NCBI GenBank assembly: GCA_963840725.1
Contig: CAWIZY010000029.1
Span: forward strand, 1 to 57,250
Origin: CAVWDU01 sp963840725
GTDB taxonomy: Bacteria > Pseudomonadota > Gammaproteobacteria > Pseudomonadales > Halieaceae
Length of the DNA stretch: 57,250 nt
Direction: 5' to 3'
Numbering within the stretch: position 1 is the stretch's first letter; the number at the start of each line of letters is the position of its first letter. Below, piece by piece: positions 8,165 through 16,305 of this stretch. The position numbers and the translations under genes were made by a program. A model generated the notes under the pieces. The model was not told the origin of the DNA. It saw only the letters and a program-made list of their open reading frames with translations, and did not search any database.

Positions 8165-9496
8165 ATGAGCGGGGAGACCTCTCTCCGTTCCAATAAGCAT
8201 CCGGGCCATTTCTTCAACGGTGTGGCCCTTCGCCCTGGTGCCACAGCCAACATGACGCCCGAGTTGATACAGCTCCTGGAAACAGGTTACGCCGCGCAGC
8301 AACGCGGTGATCTCGAAGGAGCGGCTTCAACCTACAGGCGCGTCCTCGATTCCGATCCAGAAAACGAGTTTGCACTCAACCTGCTCGGGGTCGCTCTGGT
8401 GCGTATGGAGCGGTTCACCGAGGCGCTTACCTATCTTGAAACAGCGGTAAATAGCCACGGCGGTGACCCGGAAACCCAAAACAATCTCGGCCTCGCTCTT
8501 AGCGGCCTGCACCGTTATGAAGAGGCCATTGTCGCGTTCCGGAAATCCCTGGCTTCGGGCGGCGAAAAGACACAAACGCTGAATAACCTCGGCAACGCGT
8601 TGGCAGCAACGGACAGGCACTCCGAGGCGATACCCTGTTTTGAGCAGGCCCTGGCATTGCGGCCGGCATACCCGGAATGTCAGCACAACCTGGCCGTTTC
8701 ACTGCTGGCCATCGATCGGTCGAAAGCCGCCCTGGCGGCAATCGATCATGCGTTGGTGGGCGAGCCCGGGCGCGGCGAGTTCCTGATCACCCGGGGCGAA
8801 ATCCTCATACGTGAGGGGCGCTACGATGAAGCGCGGGAAAACCTGGAGAGCGCGATCGCGCAAGACGGTAGCGTCCGCGCAAGGATTCATCTCTCCACCG
8901 TGTTGAAGCAACTCCGTCATTACGAGGCAGCGCTCTCGACACTCCAGGACGTCTTGCTCCAGCAACCCGGGAATGCAGAAGCCCATCACCATCTGGGTGT
9001 ACTGCAGGAACAGATGGGCAATAGTGCCGAGGCTGCGATCGCCTTTCGGTCGGCGCTTGGCCATAATCCCCGCCATGCCAGTGCGTATTATCAATTGGCC
9101 AAGCTTCGTAACGAGCGACTCACGAGTGACGAAGTGCGAGCCGTCGAGGCCATGCTGGCTGACCCTGACTGCCTCGAAGCGTTGCGACCGCCGCTTTTTT
9201 TCGCGCTAGCCTGTGAGGCCGAAAAAGACAGGAATTACCGCGCTGGAATGGCGTTCTTCAAACAGGCCCAGGCCATCAAGGCGTCCCGTAATCCCTATGA
9301 CAACAGCGCGACCGAGGCCTACCTGGAAGCGTGTCGGCGCTGTTTTCCGGTTGCTTCCATGCCCGAGGTCGAGTCGCAGCCAGGGAGGCCTGCCCCGGTA
9401 GGCCTGCCCCCGGTAGGCCGGACCCCGGTGGGCCGGACCCCGGTGATCCGGTGCCCGTGTTTATCATCGGGATGCCACGTTCCGGCACCACGCTGA
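8165..9496 (+). CDS. TPR-repeat N-terminal part of a TPR-sulfotransferase (frameshifted)
   Basis: The tetratricopeptide half of what should be one TPR-sulfotransferase. Repeats of about 34 residues run from around residue 35 to 330, for example AQQRGDLEGAASTYRRVL, NNLGLALSGLHRYEEAI and HHLGVLQEQMGNSAEAAIA. After a Pro/Arg/Gly-rich linker the frame leaves the sulfotransferase domain and ends after 443 residues. The shift lies in a 15-bp tandem repeat whose first unit is one C short; restoring it joins the two halves in frame. An internal ATG at 8252 (MTPELIQLLETGYAAQQ) is the more usual family start; neither has a strong ribosome binding site. In this family TPR repeats are thought to bind the acceptor protein or substrate. 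Confidence 0.8.
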   Translation: MSGETSLRSNKHPGHFFNGVALRPGATANMTPELIQLLETGYAAQQRGDLEGAASTYRRVLDSDPENEFALNLLGVALVRMERFTEALTYLETAVNSHGGDPETQNNLGLALSGLHRYEEAIVAFRKSLASGGEKTQTLNNLGNALAATDRHSEAIPCFEQALALRPAYPECQHNLAVSLLAIDRSKAALAAIDHALVGEPGRGEFLITRGEILIREGRYDEARENLESAIAQDGSVRARIHLSTVLKQLRHYEAALSTLQDVLLQQPGNAEAHHHLGVLQEQMGNSAEAAIAFRSALGHNPRHASAYYQLAKLRNERLTSDEVRAVEAMLADPDCLEALRPPLFFALACEAEKDRNYRAGMAFFKQAQAIKASRNPYDNSATEAYLEACRRCFPVASMPEVESQPGRPAPVGLPPVGRTPVGRTPVIRCPCLSSGCHVPAPR

Positions 9497-10197
9497 CAGA
9501 GCAGATTCTGAGCTGCCATAGCCAGGTAGCCGGTGCCGGCGAGGTCGGTTTTATCAACGAACTGGTACAGGAGTTGGTAGACTCCAGTGACGCTCCGTTT
9601 CCGAAATGCCTCGCATCACTTGATCAAACTGATGCAGCCCGGCTTCGCCAGCGCTACTTCTCCAATATGCGGGCCCGTTGTGGCGATGCTGCATACGTGC
9701 TGGACAAGAATCCGCTGAACTACAATTTTGTCGGCTTCATCCTGACACTGTTCCCCGAGGCGAAGCTGCTGCACTGTCGTCGTGATCCCGTCGATAATTG
9801 TGTGTCGATTTTTCGCTTGCCGTTCGATGATAACCAGGGTTACTCCCACGATCTGGAAGCACTGGGGCACTTCTACTGCGCGCACTCCAACCTCATGGAT
9901 TTCTGGCAGACGCACTACGGCGGTAGCCTTCTCCCGGTAGACTACGAGGACACCGTGAATGACCTAGAAGGCAGTGTTAGGCGCATAACCGCTTTCCTCG
10001 GCCTGCCATTCGAGCAATCCATGCTGCGTTATTACGATAACAGCCGCGTTGTCCTGACCCCGAGCGCGGAACAGGTCCGACAACAGATCTATACCACGTC
10101 TATAGGCATGTGGCGGCGTTACGGCGATGCCATTGATCCACTGTTGCGCGCACTCGGATTGAGCGAGAAGGGGGCTGGCGATGCTGTTACCCGATAG
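9331..10197 (+). CDS. Sulfotransferase domain of the TPR-sulfotransferase (frameshifted)
   Basis: The C-terminal half of the same gene, in the next frame. It begins properly at VPVFIIGMPRSGTTLTEQIL, whose PRSGTT is the 5'-phosphosulfate loop that binds PAPS. Later motifs are LDKNPLNY, the 3'-phosphate-binding-like LLHCRRDPVDNCVS, and DYEDTVNDLEGSVRRITAFLGLPFE. The reaction would be transfer of sulfate from PAPS to an acceptor. The residues before the PRSGTT block are repeat-encoded linker and no independent ribosome binding site is visible, so I read this as part of the upstream TPR gene. Its 3' end overlaps the next gene by 17 bp. Confidence 0.8.
   Translation: MSALFSGCFHARGRVAAREACPGRPAPGRPDPGGPDPGDPVPVFIIGMPRSGTTLTEQILSCHSQVAGAGEVGFINELVQELVDSSDAPFPKCLASLDQTDAARLRQRYFSNMRARCGDAAYVLDKNPLNYNFVGFILTLFPEAKLLHCRRDPVDNCVSIFRLPFDDNQGYSHDLEALGHFYCAHSNLMDFWQTHYGGSLLPVDYEDTVNDLEGSVRRITAFLGLPFEQSMLRYYDNSRVVLTPSAEQVRQQIYTTSIGMWRRYGDAIDPLLRALGLSEKGAGDAVTR
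9387..9445 (+). repeat. Four 15-bp tandem repeats, first unit 14 bp
   Basis: Units GGCCTGCCCCGGTA (9387-9400), GGCCTGCCCCCGGTA (9401-9415), GGCCGGACCCCGGTG (9416-9430) and GGCCGGACCCCGGTG (9431-9445). In the sulfotransferase frame they encode Pro-rich pentapeptides of the GRPxP type. Unit 1 has CCCC where unit 2 has CCCCC, which breaks the frame of the TPR-sulfotransferase. Confidence 0.85.
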
Positions 10198-11326
10198 TAA
10201 GGTGATCCTGAGTCGGAGCCACATGCCCGACGGCTTTGATATATCACTGGACAGTTACCTGGGGCGGCAGGGCCGGGGCAGCGGCTATCGGGAGGGGGAG
10301 GCCCGTGTTCCGGCCGAATTTGGTCCGCCGCAATCCATGCAGGGCTTCGAAAGCACCTACAGGAACATCATCGACTACATCGTGCGTATCACCTACCGCA
10401 TCTGGGAAGACCGTGACGTCGAGTATATTGACGCTACCTACGCAAAGGACTCGCAGGTTTTCGACGATTACGGTCTGCAACTCGGTAACCGGAAAATCAT
10501 TGCCGATACTCACCACACGACCGGCGCATTTTCAGACATCCGACTGATAGCCGACGAAGTCATCTGGGCGGGCAATGATGAGGTCGGCTATCACACCTCG
10601 CACCGGACACTGATTCGCGGTACCAATGACGGCGACAGCAAGTACGGGCCGGCCACTGGCCGCGAGGTGGATGTACTGGTGATCGCCAACTGCGTAGCGC
10701 TGGGGAACCGCATATTCCTCGAACACGTGCTGTACAACAACAGCAGCCTTGTGACGCAGCTGGGACACAATCTTGAGGAAATGGCTGCGGTTATGGTGGC
10801 GCAGTCCCCTGCCGGTTGGCCTCGAACACCGCAGGTATGGCAACAACTGCGCAATTCTGCAAGCCCTCATGTCCCGCTGTCGTTAGCTGAGCCCGTGTCC
10901 GGCTTCGATGTTGATGCCTTTGCCAGGGCAAATTGGCAGGCGATCTGGAACGATGAACACTTCTCCATGCTGCGGACGAATTACGTCGATGGATTCCCGT
11001 TTTCCGGTACGACGGATCGCAGGCTGTCCGGCGCCAGCGCATACGCCGAAATGGTGCGTGAGCTCAAGCAGTGTTTTCCGCAGCTTCGTTTGCAGGTGGA
11101 CGAGGTCTATTGGATGGGTAATGCCCGGGACGGCTATTTGAGTGCCGAGCGCTGGAGCGGTGCCGCCGGACATACCGGTGTCGGCAGATACGGCGCGCCC
11201 ACCGGAATCGAGGTGCAGATCTGGGGTATTACGCAACACCGCATTGTCGATGGCCGCATACATGAAGAGTGGATGTTGTTCAACGAACTGGACCTGATGA
11301 TGCAAATCGCAGCAGCCCGGGCTTGA
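10181..11326 (+). CDS. Two-domain SnoaL/NTF2-like protein, subfamily C (copy 1)
   Basis: A 381-residue protein with two SnoaL-like (NTF2 fold) domains, about residues 55-205 and 245-375. Members of this fold include ketosteroid isomerase, polyketide cyclases, dehydratases and hydrolases; the reaction here is unknown. Landmarks are SMQGFESTYRNIIDYIVRIT, IRLIADEVIWAGNDEVGYHTSH and a C-terminal HRIVDGRIHEEWMLFNELD. It is most like the gene at 28363-29425. It starts inside the end of the sulfotransferase gene, suggesting translational coupling, and belongs to the transcription unit that begins with the TonB receptor. Confidence 0.85.
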   Translation: MLLPDSKVILSRSHMPDGFDISLDSYLGRQGRGSGYREGEARVPAEFGPPQSMQGFESTYRNIIDYIVRITYRIWEDRDVEYIDATYAKDSQVFDDYGLQLGNRKIIADTHHTTGAFSDIRLIADEVIWAGNDEVGYHTSHRTLIRGTNDGDSKYGPATGREVDVLVIANCVALGNRIFLEHVLYNNSSLVTQLGHNLEEMAAVMVAQSPAGWPRTPQVWQQLRNSASPHVPLSLAEPVSGFDVDAFARANWQAIWNDEHFSMLRTNYVDGFPFSGTTDRRLSGASAYAEMVRELKQCFPQLRLQVDEVYWMGNARDGYLSAERWSGAAGHTGVGRYGAPTGIEVQIWGITQHRIVDGRIHEEWMLFNELDLMMQIAAARA

Positions 11327-11330
11327 TAGG

Positions 11331-12332
11331 GTGGCGGACTTTCAGGCAAGTAAAGCCCTGGTATTGGACTACTACGGGGCCCTGGATGCGGCAGCAGTCG
11401 ATCGCATAGCCGATGTCATCGCCGATCATGTAACGAGTGATTATTTCTGGCGCGGCATGCATCCTTTTTATGAGCAGCGGGGTGCCGTAGCGGTGGCGGA
11501 GAACTTCTGGCAGCCGTTTCGTGCAGCTTTCAGCAGCGTACAGCGCCGGCCGGATGTGTTCATGGCGGGTTCGAACGATGCCGATGGGTTTCAGAGTGAG
11601 TGGGTATGCTCCATGGGGCATCTGATGGGCCTGTTCGACCGCGACTGGCTGGGAATCCCGGCTAATGGCAAGCTGGTTTTTCTTCGCTATTGCGAGTTCA
11701 ACCGGGTGGAGGGCGGCAGGATCGCTGAAACCGCCCTGTTCGTGGACATCCTCGGGGCCATGCAACAGGTGGGGTTGAATCCCTTGCCGCTACAGACCGG
11801 TGCGCCGCTTATCACGCCCGGCCCCATGACGCACGACGGCCTGCTCTATGACGTCCAGCCGCTGGAGGAGGGCAGAAAGACCCTCGCGCTGGTCAATCGG
11901 ATGACGGATGAACTCACTGCGTCGGATATGCACTCCGGGGCGGGGGAACTGAACAATACCTGGCATGACGATATGTTGTGGTTCGGACCGGCAGGCATCG
12001 GTGCGGCTTACACCCGGGAACGTTATGAACAACAGCACCAGGGGCCGTTTGCCGATGGTCTCGAAGATATTGTGTTCAACGGCCACGTCAGTCGCATCGC
12101 CGAAGGTCACTACGCCGGCTGGTTCGGCTGGGCCAATCTGGAGATGAAGGCTTCCGGTGGTTTCCTGGGGTTGCCCGCATCGGACCGTCAGACGGAGATG
12201 CGGGTAGTGGACATCTACCGTCGCGATGGTGACAAGCTGGCGGAGAACTGGATTTTCATCGACATTCTCCACTACCTCTATAAGCAGGACCTGGACGTTC
12301 TGGCCCGGATGAAAAAAATCCTGCGCACCTGA
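11331..12332 (+). CDS. Two-domain SnoaL/NTF2-like protein, subfamily A (copy 1)
   Basis: A 333-residue protein with tandem SnoaL-like domains (about 1-145 and 175-325), GTG start 4 bp after the preceding gene. Signature blocks are SMGHLMGLFDRDWLGIPA in domain 1 and WFGPAGIGAAYTRERYEQQH in domain 2, followed by NGHVSRIAEGHYAGWFGW and ENWIFIDILHY. Its closest relative in the window is the gene at 25346-26350; both adjoin a sodium:solute symporter gene. It probably catalyses an isomerisation, dehydration or hydrolysis step on the transported compound, but the active-site residues cannot be assigned from sequence alone. Confidence 0.85.
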   Translation: MADFQASKALVLDYYGALDAAAVDRIADVIADHVTSDYFWRGMHPFYEQRGAVAVAENFWQPFRAAFSSVQRRPDVFMAGSNDADGFQSEWVCSMGHLMGLFDRDWLGIPANGKLVFLRYCEFNRVEGGRIAETALFVDILGAMQQVGLNPLPLQTGAPLITPGPMTHDGLLYDVQPLEEGRKTLALVNRMTDELTASDMHSGAGELNNTWHDDMLWFGPAGIGAAYTRERYEQQHQGPFADGLEDIVFNGHVSRIAEGHYAGWFGWANLEMKASGGFLGLPASDRQTEMRVVDIYRRDGDKLAENWIFIDILHYLYKQDLDVLARMKKILRT

Positions 12333-12348
12333 AACCGGGGAACTCTGT

Positions 12349-13956
12349 ATGGCGGAATTTGGCTTACTCAACTGGTCGATAGTCATCGCCTACCTGGCCG
12401 GAACACTGGTCCTGGGAGCAATCCTCAGCAGGCGCGTTCACACAGCGCAGGACTACTACCTGGGCGATCGGTCGACGCCCTGGTGGGCGATCGGCGTTTC
12501 GGTTGTTGCCACGTATGTCGGTGCGCTGACATTTCTCGGCGGCCCCGCCTGGGCCTATGAAGACGGTTTGTCCGTTATCCTGATACACGTTAATTATCCG
12601 CTGGCTATTTTCGTGGTGGTCTCGGTGTTTCTCCCGTTTTTCTACAATAGCGGCGTGGCCTCCATTTTTGACTATCTCGAACATCGCTTTGGCCGCCTGA
12701 CGCGATCCATGATGGCTGCGGTCTTCCTGTTCGGCAATATCGCTTACTCGGGCATCATGCTGTATACCACAGCCCTCGTCATTCAATTCATTACCGGTAT
12801 TGATGCGATACCGGCGATACTCGTCGTCGCGACGGTCGCGCTTGTCTACACGACCCTCGGTGGGATAGCAGCGGTCATCTGGACCGACGTTGCCCAGACC
12901 GTGATCTTGCTCGCGGGTGCGTTTATTGTGCTGCTATTATTGCTGGCGGCGATGCCTGACGGGCTGACCCCGGCTCTGGCACAACTGGATGCCGCGGGAA
13001 AACTGGACCCCTTCAATGCCAGCCGCAACCCGGAAACCGTAGCCACGATATGGACCGGGGTGGTGGCCATGTCGATTTATCACGTGGTGGTCTATGGGGT
13101 AAACCAGATGATGGTGCAGCGAACCCTGACCGCCAGGACGCTGGGTGACGCCAAAAAATCCTACATGTTGATGGCTTATGTCGCCTTTTTAATCTTTTTC
13201 CTGTTTTTTCTTATTGGTGTTCTGCTCTACCAGTATTTTGGCGGCAAGGAGTTTGAAAATGGGAATATGATCCTGCTGGAATTTGTTGCGCAGATGCAGG
13301 TTCCTGGCCTGATGGGGATCATCGCGGCGGCAGCGGTAGCCGCGGCCATGTCCAGTCTCGACTCCAGCCTGAATTCCATGGCCACGGTGACGACCGTGGA
13401 TTTCTACCAGCAGTACTGGAAACGCGATGGCTCACCCGAGCATTATCTCAGGGCTTCGCGCTTGTTCACAGTAGCGTGGGGAGTGCTGATAGTGATTCCG
13501 GCAATCCTGTTCCTCGATAGCACGGGCTCAGTATTGGAGACGCTGAGCAAGGTGGGATCGTTTCTCGTGGGTGCCAAGCTTGCGGCCTACGTGCTTGGGT
13601 TTTATTCGCGCCACACATCCGAGCGTGGGTTGATGGTGGGCATCGTCGCGGGCTTTCTGGCGCTGTGGTGGCTTGAATCAAACACTGACACCGCCTGGCC
13701 ATGGTACGCGGCCATAGGGGGGCTGGTAAGTATACCCGTGGCCTGGACCGCCAGCCTGCTCATCGACGGTCGCCAGGAGAGTTTTCACCCTTACACGGTG
13801 CGCGGCCAGCAGGCGCTTTTCCGTGCCCAGGGGCGCGATGAAATGGAACAGGGCTGGTATGTCATTCCCGGTAAGATCGACCGGGCCAGTTACCTGCTTC
13901 TACTCTACTTTGCTTTTTGCCTGCTGTTTTTGTGGCTGTTCAAAAACCTGGTCTGA
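12349..13956 (+). CDS. Sodium:solute symporter (SSS family), copy 1
   Basis: A 535-residue inner-membrane Na+-coupled importer with about 13 helices. Typical family blocks are GDRSTPWWAIGVSVVATYVGALTFLGGPAW, GGIAAVIWTDVAQT, NQMMVQRTL and AAAMSSLDSSLNSMATV. The family imports sugars, carboxylates and other small organics. Start ATG at 12349, 16 bp after the SnoaL gene, with CGGGGAAC upstream. A near paralog is encoded at 23720-25330. Its place after the TonB receptor suggests it moves the same ligand, or a hydrolysis product of it, from periplasm to cytoplasm. Confidence 0.95.
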   Translation: MAEFGLLNWSIVIAYLAGTLVLGAILSRRVHTAQDYYLGDRSTPWWAIGVSVVATYVGALTFLGGPAWAYEDGLSVILIHVNYPLAIFVVVSVFLPFFYNSGVASIFDYLEHRFGRLTRSMMAAVFLFGNIAYSGIMLYTTALVIQFITGIDAIPAILVVATVALVYTTLGGIAAVIWTDVAQTVILLAGAFIVLLLLLAAMPDGLTPALAQLDAAGKLDPFNASRNPETVATIWTGVVAMSIYHVVVYGVNQMMVQRTLTARTLGDAKKSYMLMAYVAFLIFFLFFLIGVLLYQYFGGKEFENGNMILLEFVAQMQVPGLMGIIAAAAVAAAMSSLDSSLNSMATVTTVDFYQQYWKRDGSPEHYLRASRLFTVAWGVLIVIPAILFLDSTGSVLETLSKVGSFLVGAKLAAYVLGFYSRHTSERGLMVGIVAGFLALWWLESNTDTAWPWYAAIGGLVSIPVAWTASLLIDGRQESFHPYTVRGQQALFRAQGRDEMEQGWYVIPGKIDRASYLLLLYFAFCLLFLWLFKNLV

Positions 13957-13981
13957 CGTCGGGACCAGCTTGGCGCGGGGG

Positions 13982-14731
13982 CTAAATCGCAGTCCAACCG
14001 CCGTCTACTTTCAGGCTGTCGCCTGTGATCATCGCGGACGCTGAGCTGGCGAGAAAGACCACTGCGTTGGCCACATCTTCAGGCTGGCCAATCCTGCCCA
14101 TGGGGATGCGCGACACGACGTCCTCCAGGAAGCCGGGTTCATCAAGCATCGGGCGCGTCATCGGGGTCTCGATAAATGTGGGTGCGACTGAATTGACTCG
14201 CACACCACTGACAGCCAGTTCCACCGCCATTGCCTTGGTGAGCCCTTCTATAGCGTGTTTGGTCATGCAGTAGACCGTGCGATTGCGGGCTCCCACGTGA
14301 CCCATCTGTGACCCCATGTGGATAATCGATCCCGCCCCCTGGCGAAGCATGACGCGGGCGGCTGCCTGGGCGACCAGGAACGCTGACCGAACGTTCAGGT
14401 CCAGCATGAGGTCCAGGGCGGAGCGCTCGACCTCGGTAAATGGCTGGGGCTTGTTGGTGCCCACGTTGTTGACCAGTATGTCCAGCGTATCCAGTGCTTC
14501 GATACGCTGAAGAAAATCCTCTGAGGTAACGTCCGCCACCCAGGCCTGCACCTTGCCGGGGTGAGCAGATTGCAGGCTCTTGAGGTCGCTCTCTGTGCGC
14601 GATACTGCGATCACGGTGGCACCTGCCGCGACCAGGGCTGCGACACAGCTGCGCCCGATGCCTTTGCCAGCGCCGGTGACGAGTGCGACCTTGTCGCCCA
14701 GATTGAATGGGGAGTATTCATGCATGTTCAT
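13982..14731 (-). CDS. Short-chain dehydrogenase/reductase (SDR)
   Basis: A 249-residue classical SDR: cofactor motif TGAGKGIG near residue 20, NNVG, catalytic Ser in HMGSQMG and the YCMTK (YxxxK) pair. The C-terminus SLKVDGGWTAI is of the usual kind. It would oxidise a secondary alcohol or reduce a ketone with NAD(P)(H). Sequence style resembles sugar-acid and 3-oxoacyl reductase-like SDRs. It lies 23 bp after the alpha/beta hydrolase gene, in an operon read leftward from the operator at 16235-16250, and converges on the symporter gene. Confidence 0.92.
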   Translation of the reverse strand: MNMHEYSPFNLGDKVALVTGAGKGIGRSCVAALVAAGATVIAVSRTESDLKSLQSAHPGKVQAWVADVTSEDFLQRIEALDTLDILVNNVGTNKPQPFTEVERSALDLMLDLNVRSAFLVAQAAARVMLRQGAGSIIHMGSQMGHVGARNRTVYCMTKHAIEGLTKAMAVELAVSGVRVNSVAPTFIETPMTRPMLDEPGFLEDVVSRIPMGRIGQPEDVANAVVFLASSASAMITGDSLKVDGGWTAI

Positions 14732-14754
14732 GCTCGTATCCTTGACGGTGGTAA

Positions 14755-16179
14755 TCAGTCGGCGAAGCGGCCTTCCTGGAACAGTCGCGTGTCGCGAGCC
14801 AGGGCGATGGGTGCACCGGGCACTGTGCCCTCGGGCGAGAACCAGCGGTGTTTGCTGCGTTTCAGTGCATGGGTGTTGCCCGGATAGATATACACGCGGG
14901 CCTCGCCGCCACGCTGATGGATGCGCTCGGCAAGGTCCTGGTTCCAGGCCGGTAGCGAGTAGTAATCCCTGTCCGATATATGCAATGCCAGGGGTGCTTC
15001 CATGTAGCCGGCGTAATGAAAGCCTCCCAGTGTCGGCATGATCGCCGCGACCGTCGGAGCGTGCCGGGCGGTGCTCCTGCCGTTTGCATCCCGCTCCATG
15101 GAAAAGCCAACGTCTCTCATGTCGTTGACGTAGCGGTTTATCGCCGCGTACATTTCCTCATACTTCGCTTTCCTGGCGGCGGCGACAGTCGGGGTGGACC
15201 ACTGCCTGGCCTGCCATGTCCATTCCTCCGATCGGGTATCCAGCGTACCTATCCAATCTGCGGGCCAGGGGAAAATGAAATCACGATTGAGCTTGCCGTT
15301 CTTGCCTCGGGCAGAGCCGGTCCAGGTTCCGTCTCCCGACAGGAAGGCCTGGGTAGTTGATGCCATGGCCCCGAACGTGTCGGCCTGGGTGAAGCGGTCG
15401 GGAATGTTGCCGCACCAGAGTGACGCGCTGAATAGTTTCTGCGGGTAACGGGGGTTGTGACCTGAGACCGCCAGCACAGTCAGGCCGACATCACCGCCCT
15501 GTGAGTGGCCCCACAGTGAAACCCGGTCGAGATCGAAGCGCAGAGCTGCAGTGTTCGCGGGTAACCACGAGCCCCAGTCGAGGCGCTCCAGGCCGCCCAG
15601 CCCTGCCAGTAGATTGAGCACATCTATCGCGTAGAAAATAGGCGATAGATAGCTGCCGTTGCCCCACGCGTCCCGGAATGCCATGCCTGCGGCCGGCACA
15701 CCGTCCACCGTGCCTCGGCCCCGATAGCCAGCGGTGATCACGGCAAAACCCGCCCGGGTGAAAGCAGCGATAATCGTGCCGTGGGTGGACTCGCTGTCAG
15801 CGCCAAAATCCCATAGCAGCGCCTGCTCTTTGCTGATCCAGCCCGGAGCCAGGAGCAGCACCGGGTAGCCGCCTTCCGCCGCGGGCCCGGCGGGGAGGTC
15901 CAGTCGACTGTAGAGCGCGAGTCCGTCGGAGGAATAGCCGAGCATAAAGGATCGCCGGCCGCCACTTTGCGGTAGTTGTTTCAGTAGTTTCAGTTCGCTG
16001 CCGTAGCTGCGGCTGCGCAATGCATCGGTGGAAATGTCCGCCAGGGAATTCAGGCATACCCGGGGGCTGTGTTCGCAGTCTGCAACCGGTGCCTGCGCGC
16101 CGGCGGCGATGACTGCCGCCACAGGCAATGTGAGACACAGGCCCAGCAGGCGTGTCCAGGTGAGTCGTGACAGTGTCAT
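14755..16179 (-). CDS. Secreted alpha/beta hydrolase (esterase/peptidase-like)
   Basis: About 474 residues with a signal peptide (LGLCLTLPVAAVIAAGAQA). The alpha/beta hydrolase core shows the nucleophile elbow GHSQGG, an acid in HISDRDYY and a histidine in PGNTHALKR; GYRGRG and LLLAPGW precede it. It is predicted to act in the periplasm on an ester or peptide-like bond of the incoming substrate. Longer starts exist at 16209 and 16263, but the one at 16263 would run through the operator and promoter (-10 TATAAT on the minus strand at 16220-16225), so 16179 or 16209 is preferred. First gene of the hydrolase-SDR operon. Confidence 0.88.
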   Translation of the reverse strand: MTLSRLTWTRLLGLCLTLPVAAVIAAGAQAPVADCEHSPRVCLNSLADISTDALRSRSYGSELKLLKQLPQSGGRRSFMLGYSSDGLALYSRLDLPAGPAAEGGYPVLLLAPGWISKEQALLWDFGADSESTHGTIIAAFTRAGFAVITAGYRGRGTVDGVPAAGMAFRDAWGNGSYLSPIFYAIDVLNLLAGLGGLERLDWGSWLPANTAALRFDLDRVSLWGHSQGGDVGLTVLAVSGHNPRYPQKLFSASLWCGNIPDRFTQADTFGAMASTTQAFLSGDGTWTGSARGKNGKLNRDFIFPWPADWIGTLDTRSEEWTWQARQWSTPTVAAARKAKYEEMYAAINRYVNDMRDVGFSMERDANGRSTARHAPTVAAIMPTLGGFHYAGYMEAPLALHISDRDYYSLPAWNQDLAERIHQRGGEARVYIYPGNTHALKRSKHRWFSPEGTVPGAPIALARDTRLFQEGRFAD

Positions 16180-16234
16180 GGCAAGCAATGATTGCAAAGC
16201 TTTATCCATCGGTCGAGTGATTATAGCCGATAAA

Positions 16235-16250
16235 TTGCATTCGAAGTCAA
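16235..16250. promoter_or_regulatory. LacI-type operator, copy 2 (divergent hydrolase / dehydrogenase promoter)
   Basis: TTGCATTCGAAGTCAA between divergent genes. On the minus strand it supplies TTGACT as a -35 box, followed 19 bases later by a perfect TATAAT. On the plus strand TTGCAT is followed 17 bases later by TAGCAT (16258-16263). One bound repressor could therefore control both operons. Confidence 0.78.
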
Positions 16251-16305
16251 TAATGTTTAGCATGCGGCCTCACGCGCAGCGAACCTCCCGTGGAGAAACA
16301 GCAAA

